52,176 nucleotides of DNA from Levilactobacillus hammesii DSM 16381 (GTDB lineage Bacteria > Bacillota > Bacilli > Lactobacillales > Lactobacillaceae), in assembly GCF_001434395.1 (NCBI RefSeq), contig NZ_AZFS01000064.1:221633-273808 (forward strand), given 5' to 3'. This document shows positions 42,202 to 50,454 of this stretch, piece after piece; the stretch's first letter is position 1; each line of letters begins with the position of its first letter. The position numbers were made by a program, and so were the translations under genes. The notes beneath the pieces are model-generated. The model had not been told where the DNA came from. It saw nothing but the letters and a program-made list of their open reading frames with translations, and made no database searches.

Positions 42202-42522
42202 ATACCATCCATAATGAACCACAATTTATTCTTGTGGAATAGGAATGTGGTAAAGTCGTATTTAAATTCCAAAAAATGTTTTTGAGTTGTATTTCGTATT
42301 CGCTGTACTCTATGGGGGACAAGGGATTGGCAAAGTGAAAATGGGGTCTTGTTATTTGAATACGTATTTTATATAGCTGAATTTTGGAAGGCAATTAGAT
42401 AGTCTGCTTTTGTTGCCGATTGCTGACATTATCAGGATGATTGTTGAAACCTTTATTAAAAAGGTTCAATGATATTGAGGTCAAAAAGTGATGCTCAGTT
42501 GGTGTCATTGGTGCGAAATGAA

Positions 42523-42563
42523 AAATAGAGCGTGAGCTAATTTCTCAGCTCACGCTCTATTCA
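42523..42563. other. Terminator-like hairpin in a gene-free gap
   Basis: AATAGAGCGTGAGCT / AGCTCACGCTCTATT stem. No gene is credible in 42205-42717, so the transcript it ends is unknown. About 42596-42636 holds three imperfect tandem copies of AAATGCCATT. Confidence 0.55.
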
Positions 42564-42717
42564 TATCTATCACTATCGATTAATTTAGTTCAGAATTAAA
42601 TGCCATTTAAAATGCCATTAAATGCCATTAGATGATTCTATATGTGATGTTTCAAAAACAAGAACCCTGTAACAACAATACTTTGACGCTCATTACGTTC
42701 CTCTGAAACCTATCCAA

Positions 42718-42790
42718 TGGACCCTACCGGATTTGAACCGACGACCTCCTGCATGCGAAGCAGGCGCTCTCCCAGCTGAGCTAAGGGCCC
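42718..42790 (-). tRNA. tRNA-Ala (anticodon CGC)
   Basis: Full cloverleaf on the minus strand: acceptor GGGCCCT / AGGGTCC, D arm AGCTCAGCTGGGAGAGC, anticodon arm CCTGC-TTCGCAT-GCAGG giving anticodon CGC, and a T arm with loop TTCAAAT. The G3-T70 wobble pair, the alanine identity element, is present. CCA is not encoded. A promoter TTAACA-N16-TATAAT lies just upstream on the minus strand (42806-42833). It reads GCG codons. Confidence 0.92.
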
Positions 42791-42805
42791 GAAACTTACC
42801 CATTA

Positions 42806-42833
42806 ATTATAGCACGCTGGCTAAAAATGTTAA
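42806..42833 (-). promoter_or_regulatory. Promoter of tRNA-Ala
   Basis: -35 TTAACA and consensus -10 TATAAT with a 16-base spacer on the minus strand, about 15 bases before the mature 5' end. An inverted repeat CCCATTAA / TTAATGGG spans 42799-42837. Confidence 0.6.
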
Positions 42834-42867
42834 TGGGTAATGGGATTATCTTTTCTAAATGGTGAGG

Positions 42868-44091
42868 CTATTTTTGCCGACGCCAACCGTGGATCAGATG
42901 TTGCCAGAAGCTCCGGTTATCCGTTTGGAGAATCAGACGCTGGTACTGGCTGCCGATGTAGCTGGCGAATAGGGCGATCGCGGCGAGTAGGATTGCCAAC
43001 GAGATGGCCTGTTCCCACCCGTTGACCGTGCCGTTAATGATGCGCATCGGCATGAAGTAGGATGAGAAGAAGGGCACGTACGAGAGCACCTTAACCAACA
43101 GCGCATCGAGGTTGTTCTGGAAGGGGAAGGTGGCAAAGAAGCCAAACATGCCCAGCATAACCACGGGCTGTGCCGCCTTGGAGGCATCCTCCGCCTTGGC
43201 AACGACCGCACCACTATAAGCGGCCAGAATCGTGTAAATGATTACTCCCAGGAACAGGTAGACGAGGTTAATGTTGAGAAGGTTGTGGAGCACCGCATCA
43301 ATCAAGCTTTGGTTCTGGGTGATCAACGGCTTAAGCGACGCATTGTTGAGGGCAATCTGGAAGGCCGCCCACCCCCCGACCAAGTAGATGACAATCTGGG
43401 TGAGAATCACCAGCAGGATACCACCAATCTTGCCGACAAAGTAGCTGGTCGCTGTGGTACTCGAGAAGATGATTTCCATAATCTTGGTGCCCTTGTCCGA
43501 CGCAATCTCCTGTGCGGCAATCGAGGCGTAGGTGATCAGGATGATGTAGATCATGGTGACCAGAATCCAGAAGGAAATGGTCTTCGCGAGATTAGCGGTT
43601 CCGGCCTTCTTAGCAATATGTTGTTGCAAGACGGGCGTACGAGCCATGAGGCGTTGCTGGTGCGTGGTGAGCTTGGCCTGTTGATAGTTGCGCGCCTGCT
43701 GGTACTGACTCAGAAAGTTTTGCGTCTGTGCCTTGAGGCCACTCGTCATGCGGCTACTGCCGTGATAGTCGGCGCGGACCTGTTGGGTCGTTTCGTTCAA
43801 CTGAAGGTAACCCGCCAGGTGATTCTTCTTCATCGCGGCCTTGGCCGCCGAGACCGTGGTGATCTTGGTGTTGAGGTTGTCGGTTTGCTGTTTCAAATAG
43901 GCTTGGCGCAGGGGCTGCGAGGTGCTGATCACGGCCACCTGTTTACTACTGGAGGCGCTGTTGGCACTGACGTAGCTGATGCCCACGGTCAATCCGATCA
44001 TGAGGAAGGGACCCAGCACCATAAAGAGAAAGCTCCACGATTTAATCTGCCGAAGATAGGTTTCTAACGTGACGATCCAGGTTTTACGCAT
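42868..44091 (-). CDS. ABC-2 type exporter permease (NatB-like)
   Basis: A permease of about 407 residues. N-terminal helix (about 17-40), a long extracytoplasmic loop rich in Gln and Lys (about 45-165), then five helices, as in ABC2_membrane_3/NatB proteins. The start [10 protein letters not shown] overlaps the stop of the ATPase gene by eight bases and follows AGGTGAAG. With the upstream ATPase it forms a two-component exporter; sodium, drugs or peptides are possible substrates. Confidence 0.88.
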   Translation of the reverse strand: MRKTWIVTLETYLRQIKSWSFLFMVLGPFLMIGLTVGISYVSANSASSSKQVAVISTSQPLRQAYLKQQTDNLNTKITTVSAAKAAMKKNHLAGYLQLNETTQQVRADYHGSSRMTSGLKAQTQNFLSQYQQARNYQQAKLTTHQQRLMARTPVLQQHIAKKAGTANLAKTISFWILVTMIYIILITYASIAAQEIASDKGTKIMEIIFSSTTATSYFVGKIGGILLVILTQIVIYLVGGWAAFQIALNNASLKPLITQNQSLIDAVLHNLLNINLVYLFLGVIIYTILAAYSGAVVAKAEDASKAAQPVVMLGMFGFFATFPFQNNLDALLVKVLSYVPFFSSYFMPMRIINGTVNGWEQAISLAILLAAIALFASYIGSQYQRLILQTDNRSFWQHLIHGWRRQK

Positions 44092-44980
44092 GATCTTCAC
44101 CTACTTTCAACCGGAAAATTTCATCCAGGGTCGGTGGCTGCTGGCTGAACTCTTCAATGTAGTGGCCCTGCGTGAGCTCGGCGAAGATTGTGGGGCCAGC
44201 AGCCGGATCCGTGAGGTGCAGCAGGTACTGGCCGGGTTGGCGCACGTCGACGTGATTAACGGCGGGCAGCGTTGCCAGTCGCGTGGCGGACCAGTCGGTG
44301 GTCACGTAGAGTTCCGTCTTGCCAAACTGATTCCGGACGTCGTTGAGCGTGCCGTGCAGGACCATTTCACCCTTGCGGAGCATCACGAGTTGGTCACACA
44401 GGGCTGAGACGTTTTCCATATCGTGACTGGAGAAGATGATGGCCGCACCGTCGTCTCTCGCCCGCAAGATGGCCTGTTTGAGCAGATCGGCATTGACCGG
44501 GTCCAGTCCGCTGAAGGGTTCATCCAGGATTAGCAACTTGGGATGGTGAATCAGCGTACAGATCAGTTGCACCTTCTGCTGATTTCCCTTGGACAGGTCG
44601 TTGATCCGACTCTTACGGGTTCCCTTGACCGCAAATCGTTCCAGCCAGTCGTCAATCTGGGGGCGGATGACCTTGGCGGATTGATTCTTCAGCCGCGCCA
44701 GGTAGATGATCTGCTGCTCGATGGTCAGCTTGGTCATGAGGCTCCGTTCCTCGGGCAGGTAGCCAATCGTGTCGAAGTCAGCGGGGGATAGGGCGTGGCC
44801 CTGCCAACTGATCGTCCCATCGTAGGCGATGAAGTTCAGAATACTGTGAAATGTGGTGGATTTACCAGCCCCATTTTGGCCGATCAAACCTAGAATCTGG
44901 CCATTCGGGACCTCAAAACTGACGTCATTTAGGGCCTTCACGGGGCCAAATTGCTTGCTGATGTGTTGAATGCTTAGCAT
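44084..44980 (-). CDS. ABC transporter ATP-binding protein (NatA-like)
   Basis: A 298-residue ATPase: Walker [10 protein letters not shown], signature [10 protein letters not shown] (variant LSGGQ) and Walker [14 protein letters not shown], followed by [15 protein letters not shown] with the switch histidine. A C-terminal domain of about 80 residues (from about 215) is typical of NatA/DrrA-type exporters. AGAGGAG precedes the ATG. First gene of the pair. Confidence 0.92.
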   Translation of the reverse strand: MLSIQHISKQFGPVKALNDVSFEVPNGQILGLIGQNGAGKSTTFHSILNFIAYDGTISWQGHALSPADFDTIGYLPEERSLMTKLTIEQQIIYLARLKNQSAKVIRPQIDDWLERFAVKGTRKSRINDLSKGNQQKVQLICTLIHHPKLLILDEPFSGLDPVNADLLKQAILRARDDGAAIIFSSHDMENVSALCDQLVMLRKGEMVLHGTLNDVRNQFGKTELYVTTDWSATRLATLPAVNHVDVRQPGQYLLHLTDPAAGPTIFAELTQGHYIEEFSQQPPTLDEIFRLKVGEDHA

Positions 44981-45104
44981 GCGTCGTTCTCCTCTTCGAA
45001 GTTAATACCCATATTATACGCGAACCCTTCCGGCAAACCAAAAGGAATCCTCGTGAAATGGTGAGAATGGGTGGTGAGCTGTCAGGTGGTGTCCCTTTCG
45101 AGAG

Positions 45105-45150
45105 ACAAAAATAGTCGATAACCCGGGCAAAGGACCCAGTTATCGGCTAT
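45105..45150 (-). terminator. Terminator of the purine permease gene
   Basis: Arms ATAG.CGATAAC.CGGG / CCC.GTTATCG.CTAT. On the minus strand it is followed by TTTTTGTCTC. Confidence 0.75.
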
Positions 45151-45169
45151 AGCGACGGACGACAAAGCG

Positions 45170-46540
45170 TTATTTATGTTGCGGTTGCGCCGTGGTGGTC
45201 ACCTGAGCTTGCGCCGGTGAAGCCGCACGGTGCGGCCGCATGTTGAACACAATATTTAAGAGAACTGCGGAAAAGCTTCCGATCACGACCCCGTTGTTCA
45301 TCACGATTTGCAGGGATTGTGGAAGTGCTTGGAAAATCTGGGGGTAGACGGTGACGCCCAGCCCCAACCCAATGGAGATGGCCGAGACCAGGAGATTGTT
45401 GTTGTCCTTGAAGTCAACCTGTTGGAGCATCCGAATCCCTTGGACGCCAACCATCCCAAACATCACAATCATGGCGCCGCCGAGGACGGCACTGGGAATG
45501 ACGGTGGCTAGGGCGCCAATCTTGGGTAACAAGCCCAATAGCATGAGGAACAGTGCTGAAAAATACAGTGGCTTGCGCGTCTTAACGCCTGACAGTTGCA
45601 CAACCCCCACGTTTTCGGAGAAGGTGGAGTAAGGGAACGTGTTGAACAGGCCGCCCAAAATCACGGCAATTCCTTCGGCCCGGTAGCCGCGCTTCAGATC
45701 CTGTTCGCCAATCTTGCGCCCGGTAATCTCACCGAGGGCGAAGAAGACCCCCGTTGACTCGACCATCGTGGTTAAGGAGACCAAAATCATCGTCAGAATC
45801 GACGACCATTCGAACTTGGGGGCACCGAAGTAGAAGAATTGGGGGAGGTGGAACCAGCTGGCTTGGCCCACGGCTTTGAGCGAAACCATACCCATGGCAC
45901 CGGCAATGAAGGTGCCAATCAGGATCCCAGCTAGGATGGCAAGCGACTTTAGGAAACCCTTCGCGAAGGCGTTTAAGCCCAGGATGATTCCCATCGTCAG
46001 AAAGCCGACTAGGAGCATCTTGGGATCGCCAAAGTTCTTAGCCGTGGCGTCGCCCCCACCGAGATCCTGAAAACCAACAGGAATCAGCGTGAAGCCGATA
46101 ATGGTAATCAATGAGCCGGTCACAACGGGCGGGAAGAAGTGCTTGATCTTCGAGAACCAACCGGCACTTAAGAAGACGAAGATCCCGGCGCTGATAATCG
46201 CGCCGTACATGACGCCCACGCCGTATTGATTACCGATGGCGCTCAGTGGTGTGACGGCCTGGACCGCACAGCCAAGAACGACGGGCAAGCCGATCCCCGT
46301 GAGAGGGGTCCGCTTGAGTTGGAGAAGGGTTGCAACCCCACACATGAAGATATCCGCGCTGATTAAGTAAGCCATTTGCATGGCGTTGAAGTGAAGCGCG
46401 CCCCCGATCAGTAAGGGGACGATGACGTCACCGGAATACATGGCTAATAAATGCTGAAAACCGAGAATCGCCGCGCGCCACGTGGATAGGGCGGGGGCTT
46501 TTTCTGATGACGACGGTGTTGCGGACTTAGTGGACTGCAA
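45170..46540 (-). CDS. pbuX: Xanthine/guanine permease (NCS2 family)
   Basis: A permease of about 456 residues, NCS2 (uracil/xanthine) family with about 12-14 helices. GFQHLLAMYSGDVIVPLLIGGAL (core QHLLAMYSG), LKRTPLTGIGLPVVLGCAVQ and ENVGVVQLSGVKTRK (helix 10 signature) are typical of the xanthine permease branch, and no uracil-permease features stand out. I place the start at TTG 46540, about six bases after AAGGAGGAA; earlier in-frame codons overlap the riboswitch terminator. A guanine-class riboswitch precedes it, so import of guanine, xanthine or hypoxanthine is likely, shut off when guanine is abundant. Confidence 0.88.
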   Translation of the reverse strand: MQSTKSATPSSSEKAPALSTWRAAILGFQHLLAMYSGDVIVPLLIGGALHFNAMQMAYLISADIFMCGVATLLQLKRTPLTGIGLPVVLGCAVQAVTPLSAIGNQYGVGVMYGAIISAGIFVFLSAGWFSKIKHFFPPVVTGSLITIIGFTLIPVGFQDLGGGDATAKNFGDPKMLLVGFLTMGIILGLNAFAKGFLKSLAILAGILIGTFIAGAMGMVSLKAVGQASWFHLPQFFYFGAPKFEWSSILTMILVSLTTMVESTGVFFALGEITGRKIGEQDLKRGYRAEGIAVILGGLFNTFPYSTFSENVGVVQLSGVKTRKPLYFSALFLMLLGLLPKIGALATVIPSAVLGGAMIVMFGMVGVQGIRMLQQVDFKDNNNLLVSAISIGLGLGVTVYPQIFQALPQSLQIVMNNGVVIGSFSAVLLNIVFNMRPHRAASPAQAQVTTTAQPQHK

Positions 46541-46595
46541 GAAAAGTTCCTCCTTCTCGTGATGTCCATACGCCGCCAAGAAACCGATTGAAAAC

Positions 46596-46628
46596 AAAAA
46601 GGCTCCCTTTGCAAAAAAGGGGCCTTTG
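46596..46628 (-). terminator. Riboswitch-controlled terminator
   Basis: AAAGGC.CCCTT / AAAGGG.GCCTTT stem followed by TTTTTG on the minus strand, upstream of the permease start. A second stem (ACGAAACTCTTTTT / AAAAGAGTTCGT) at 46641-46674 is the candidate anti-terminator partner. Confidence 0.75.
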
Positions 46629-46680
46629 AAAACTCTACCGACGAACTCTTTTCATCGGCAAAAAGAGTTTCGTCCTCAAT

Positions 46681-46750
46681 TTGCTTATAGTCCAGAATTT
46701 ACGGTTCTGGGTAGAAACTCGCCAACCTTATCTTGGCATTATATAGGCAA
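46681..46750 (-). promoter_or_regulatory. Guanine-class purine riboswitch aptamer
   Basis: On the minus strand: P1 arms TTGC..TATA / TATAAGCAA, the conserved cores ATAATGCC, GAGTTTCTACC and CCGTAAATTCTGGACTATAAG. The discriminating nucleotide in GACTATA is C, which marks guanine rather than adenine (U) specificity. Followed by a terminator and the NCS2 permease. Confidence 0.92.
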
Positions 46751-46824
46751 TCACTTATTTTTTTAATGGAATGTTGATTACTTTACCACGGGAAAAAGGA
46801 AAAAACAACACCCCGTCGACTTTT

Positions 46825-46974
46825 CTAATGCCGCTGCCATAGTTTCTTGAAAATCCCGGTAAACCAAGCCATTAAAGGCCCCCAGTCCGCGACGCCACCG
46901 GAGTTACTGTACTTTTTAGGGTGAACGACCACGCCAGGACGGTAGGGTTTAGCGCTTTCATCTTTTTTTGCCAT
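46825..46974 (-). CDS. Small protein of unknown function, 49 residues
   Basis: A 49-residue protein: basic/polar N-terminus MAKKDESAKPYRPGVVVHPK and an aromatic, amphipathic C-terminal helix (LMAWFTGIFKKLWQRH) that could bind the membrane surface. AAAGGA is about 12 bases before the ATG, a slightly long spacing. Divergent from the asparaginase gene. Not recognised. Confidence 0.55.
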   Translation of the reverse strand: MAKKDESAKPYRPGVVVHPKKYSNSGGVADWGPLMAWFTGIFKKLWQRH

Positions 46975-47067
46975 TTTTCCGAACATCCTTTCCTAATTCT
47001 AACTAAATTCTACAGCAAATAAGGTACAATGTGGGAAAGAAATCTTTTGTGAAGGAAGTTGACGGTA

Positions 47068-48042
47068 ATGAAGAAAATTTTGGCCATCCATACCGGTGGT
47101 ACCATTTCGATGTCTCAAAATGAAAAGGGCGAGGTCGTCCCCAATGCGGAGAACCCCATCGCCCAACAGGAAACGATCATGGAAGGCCGCGTGGAACTGA
47201 TCACAGACGAGCTGTTTAATCTCCCGTCACCCCACATGACTCCGGTTGAAATGCTGAAGATTAAGCAACGGATTAATCAGGGCGAAAAGGAAGGCATCGA
47301 CGGCGTCGTGATCACCCACGGAACCGATACACTGGAAGAAACGGCCTACTTCCTCGATCTGACCCTGCCCAGCACCATTCCCGTCGTTGTGACGGGGGCT
47401 ATGCGCTCGTCTAACGAGGTTGGGTCCGACGGCTTATACAATTTTCAGACGGCGATCGAAGTGGCCGCAGACGATGCCTCACGGGGCAATGGCGTCATGG
47501 TCGTGATGAACGACGAGATTCACACGGCCCGTTACGTGACGAAGACCCATACCACCAACGTTGCCACCTTCCGGACGCCGACTTTTGGCCCCATCGGACT
47601 GGTTGCCAAGGGTCACCCGATCTACTTCCAACAGTTGATTCGAGAAGATACCTGCGACATTGATCACGTGGTTGACCACGTCTACTTGCTGAAGGCCTAC
47701 GCGGGGATGGATGCCAGCCTGTTTGACGCGTTGAACAATGACCAGACGGCCGGGATTGTTATCGAAGGTTTAGGTGCGGGGAATTTACCGCCAGTTACCT
47801 TACCAGCCGTTCAACGGCTTCTGGATCACCACATTCCGCTGGTTCTAGTCTCCCGGTGTTATAATGGCGTTGCCGAGGACATCTACGATTACCAGGGTGG
47901 GGGCATCGAACTCCGCAAGATGGGGTTGATGCTGTGTCAAGGCTTAAACGGTCAAAAGGCACGGATCAAACTACTCGTTGGCCTCAGCGCAGGCTTACAG
48001 GGAGAACGGCTCACGGAGTATCTGAGTACGGCCGTTTCTTAA
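47068..48042 (+). CDS. ansA: L-asparaginase, type I
   Basis: A 324-residue cytoplasmic asparaginase. HTGGTISMS carries the first catalytic Thr and VITHGTDTLEETA the second Thr-Asp pair; VVTGAMRSSNEVGSDG and the C-terminal RLLDHHIPLVLVSRCYNG fit the bacterial type I family. There is no signal peptide, so it acts on internal asparagine, releasing aspartate and ammonia. The start has GGAAG ten bases upstream. Monocistronic. Confidence 0.92.
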   Translation: MKKILAIHTGGTISMSQNEKGEVVPNAENPIAQQETIMEGRVELITDELFNLPSPHMTPVEMLKIKQRINQGEKEGIDGVVITHGTDTLEETAYFLDLTLPSTIPVVVTGAMRSSNEVGSDGLYNFQTAIEVAADDASRGNGVMVVMNDEIHTARYVTKTHTTNVATFRTPTFGPIGLVAKGHPIYFQQLIREDTCDIDHVVDHVYLLKAYAGMDASLFDALNNDQTAGIVIEGLGAGNLPPVTLPAVQRLLDHHIPLVLVSRCYNGVAEDIYDYQGGGIELRKMGLMLCQGLNGQKARIKLLVGLSAGLQGERLTEYLSTAVS

Positions 48043-48163
48043 GCGAAATTTGGTGGCGGTTCACGAGCTATTTTAAGCAAGATATGATAAGCTTTTCAGA
48101 ACAGTAGAAATAAGCTAAGACTGCGGCTAGGCCGTGTGCTTAGCAGATAAAAAGGGGGTCGTC

Positions 48164-49330
48164 ATGTTGAATTCGATTATGAATGATTTAAACCGGGCGT
48201 TGGCGCAACACATACTGGTCAATGTTTACCAGACCAACCAAGAAGTTGTGTATACCGGCTACGTGACGGCGGTTAGCGAGAACGGAATTATCCTCGCCAC
48301 GTTTGACGACTTTGGGTTGCCGGACGGTGCCGTATTCCTCGCCATTGAGGTCATCGATGAAGTGGAGTTTTCCAGCGACGATTTGGATAACATGGCTTTT
48401 CGAATCCAGACCGCTCAGGAAGAAGACTTTATTCAGGCCGGTGGGCTCACCATGCAGTTTGACGGGCAGCGCGATTTACGCCGCCAAGTATTGAGCCACG
48501 CGTGGGTTGACCACTTGGTTGTCATGTTGGTGGTTAAAGATGATGAGCACTTCTATGAGGGGCTGGTCACCAGTGTCGCGGCCGATCAAGTCACGATTCA
48601 GTTATTGAATAAATTTGATTATTCGGATCAGCCCGTTTTCACGCTAAATCCCGATCAACTGGAAGTGATTGAATTTCAGGGGAAGGAATTAACGTTGCAG
48701 GGGATTGCGGCCCCACATTTGCGCAAGCTCTCACACGTGGCGACCAAGGAAGTCACGGATGCTAAGCTCATACCGGAGACATTGCAGCAACTGGTTGGTC
48801 ATGAGTCGTTAGTTGCGCTAGTGCCCAGCCACGATAAGGAGCTCTTCTTCGTGGGCCGGATTAACGTGGTCACCCAGAACGCGGTGATCATGAACCTGAT
48901 TGACATGACCGGGCAATTTGGCGGGTACACGTTGATGCGCCTGACTGAGCTGCACGCGGTCGTGATTGAATCGGATTACCTGCAAACGATGCGGCTCTTC
49001 TCACTGCTCAACCAAGCGCGGCAACATCAGATTCAGCCGGTCCTCAATGACGAGCGGTTGTTCGATCCGACGGTTGATCAGTTTAGCGCACGCTTGACCC
49101 AAGCCGCCGCCTTCCGCACCATTATGCGGTTGAAGTTGCACGATAACACCGCGCTGTTGGGCTACCCGAGCCAGGTGGGGGGCGAGCGGTTCATTTTCCA
49201 TGAAGTGGAAGATAACCAGCTGGATCAAGTGGGCAAGGTTTACCGCATCAGCGATATTGATGAGATTGCCTTTGGCTACTTGGATGCCTACCTGGTAGAG
49301 CGTCAATTGCGTGTAGAAGGCGACCTTTAA
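48164..49330 (+). CDS. Protein with four SH3-like/Sm-like repeats, unknown function
   Basis: A 388-residue soluble protein that appears to be built from four beta-barrel repeats of about 80-95 residues. The corresponding starts are HILVNVYQTNQEVVYTGYVT, DHLVVMLVVKDDEHFYEGLV, ESLVALVPSHDKELFFVGRI and TIMRLKLHDNTALLGYPSQV. Each ends in a strand with an I-x-E/D-I/V pattern (IDEVEF, LEVIEF, LHAVVIES, IDEIAFG). No catalytic motif. AAAGGGGG stands six bases before the ATG. First of four genes with gaps of 12, 9 and 4 bases. I know no such family. Confidence 0.8.
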   Translation: MLNSIMNDLNRALAQHILVNVYQTNQEVVYTGYVTAVSENGIILATFDDFGLPDGAVFLAIEVIDEVEFSSDDLDNMAFRIQTAQEEDFIQAGGLTMQFDGQRDLRRQVLSHAWVDHLVVMLVVKDDEHFYEGLVTSVAADQVTIQLLNKFDYSDQPVFTLNPDQLEVIEFQGKELTLQGIAAPHLRKLSHVATKEVTDAKLIPETLQQLVGHESLVALVPSHDKELFFVGRINVVTQNAVIMNLIDMTGQFGGYTLMRLTELHAVVIESDYLQTMRLFSLLNQARQHQIQPVLNDERLFDPTVDQFSARLTQAAAFRTIMRLKLHDNTALLGYPSQVGGERFIFHEVEDNQLDQVGKVYRISDIDEIAFGYLDAYLVERQLRVEGDL

Positions 49331-49342
49331 GGAGTTTTAACC

Positions 49343-49672
49343 ATGAAAGCCAAAAAGATGCCTCGCTGGCTTCGCGACACCCTTTCGGTGGTGGGCGCCA
49401 TGTCAGTTCTGTTGATTGCTTATAATCTATTTGTTGTGAAACACGCGGACTGGTCACTAGTGCCCGTTCAGATTGTGCTGGCATTATTGGCCGTCGGGGT
49501 GTGGAGCTTCCTGAGTTATCGCAGTCGTGAAAGACGACAGGCGGCCGCGCAAAAGCAAGCCGAAGCCGCTGAACGGCGCGCTGAAGAACAACGGCAGGCC
49601 GCTTTGCGAGAAGTCGGTCACGCCAAGGCACGGCGTCAGCGAAATCAGCAACATCAGCAGCGACCAAAGTAG
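49343..49672 (+). CDS. Membrane protein with charged coiled-coil tail
   Basis: A 109-residue protein with two hydrophobic helices (about 13-31 and 38-58) and a long C-terminal helix rich in Arg, Gln, Ala and Glu (about 60-109), which is expected to form a cytoplasmic coiled coil or bind nucleic acid. TTAAGGAG is nine bases before the ATG. Second gene of the operon. Confidence 0.7.
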   Translation: MKAKKMPRWLRDTLSVVGAMSVLLIAYNLFVVKHADWSLVPVQIVLALLAVGVWSFLSYRSRERRQAAAQKQAEAAERRAEEQRQAALREVGHAKARRQRNQQHQQRPK

Positions 49673-49681
49673 GAGGCAATC

Positions 49682-49933
49682 ATGGCTTAAGACTTAAAAT
49701 TCTGTCCACACTGTGGCGCAGCGGTTGCGGCAACGGATGAACGATGTCCCAAGTGTCACACGGATCTTCGTCCCTTTCGCGCAACGGCGCCCCAGCCGGA
49801 TCAGCAGAAATTAAATTTATCGGCGCTTTATGCCAATCCATATCGGGAGGGCATGAAACGGTTAAAAGCACGTGAGTCGACCGGGCAGCCACCGAAGAAA
49901 CAGCGGTGGCACTGGCCGTGGTCAAAGGAGTGA
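49682..49933 (+). pseudogene. Zinc-ribbon protein gene with a stop at codon 3
   Basis: AGGAGG, then ATG GCT TAA, then an open frame of 80 codons to TGA. After the stop the translation is DLKFCPHCGAAVAATDERCP and on, with two pairs of cysteines (CPHCG, CPKCH) forming a zinc ribbon, followed by a basic tail ending in a WHWPWSKE motif. The stop at codon 3 (TAA, one change from CAA or GAA) should prevent translation unless suppressed. The intact downstream frame and precise spacing show it was recently functional or that the base is a sequencing error. Confidence 0.75.
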
Positions 49934-49937
49934 GTAC

Positions 49938-50450
49938 ATGGCAAAGTTTACGGTGATTCATGGTGACATTACAGAGAGTCACGTTGACGCCATTGTTAAC
50001 GCTGCAAACACCACGTTGTTAGGTGGCGGTGGCGTTGACGGGGCCATCCATCGCGCAGCGGGTCCAGAGTTATTTAAGGCGTGTGTGCCCTTCAATGGTT
50101 GTCCAACCGGTGAGGCACGGATGACGCCGGGATTCAAGTTGCCCGCTAAGTGGGTCATTCACACGCCGGGGCCCGTTTGGCACGGGGGTGACCGGCATGA
50201 GGCCGAGTTATTGGCGGCCTGCTATCAGAATAGTCTGGATCTGGCCAATCGACAGAACTGCCAGACGGTGGACTTTCCGTCGATTAGCACCGGCGTTTAC
50301 GGCTACCCATTGGAAGAAGCGGCGGCGGTAGCGACACAGACGATTGCCACCGTTCTAGCACACACCACGACGGTTCAGTCGGTGCGGTTAGTGGCGTTTG
50401 ATGAAACCACGGCGGCGGCTTACCGAACGGCGTGGGAAAAAATGCAATAA
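49938..50450 (+). CDS. Macrodomain protein (O-acetyl-ADP-ribose deacetylase-like)
   Basis: A 170-residue single macrodomain: [29 protein letters not shown] and [10 protein letters not shown], then [22 protein letters not shown] and [10 protein letters not shown]. These are the ADP-ribose-binding loops of the MacroD/YmdB type, which hydrolyse O-acetyl-ADP-ribose or remove mono-ADP-ribose. AAAGGAG overlaps the end of the zinc-ribbon frame, so it is fourth in the operon. A three-unit repeat array starts eight bases after the stop. Confidence 0.92.
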   Translation: MAKFTVIHGDITESHVDAIVNAANTTLLGGGGVDGAIHRAAGPELFKACVPFNGCPTGEARMTPGFKLPAKWVIHTPGPVWHGGDRHEAELLAACYQNSLDLANRQNCQTVDFPSISTGVYGYPLEEAAAVATQTIATVLAHTTTVQSVRLVAFDETTAAAYRTAWEKMQ

Positions 50451-50454
50451 AAAA

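Noticed and set aside
42152-42394. 80-codon minus-strand frame in the gap after the second LysR gene
   Set aside because: It runs through the LysR terminator, lacks a ribosome binding site and has no recognisable features.
43285-44067. 260-codon frame on the + strand opposite the ABC-2 permease
   Set aside because: It is an antisense shadow of a permease with clear helices and an operon partner; no ribosome binding site was seen.
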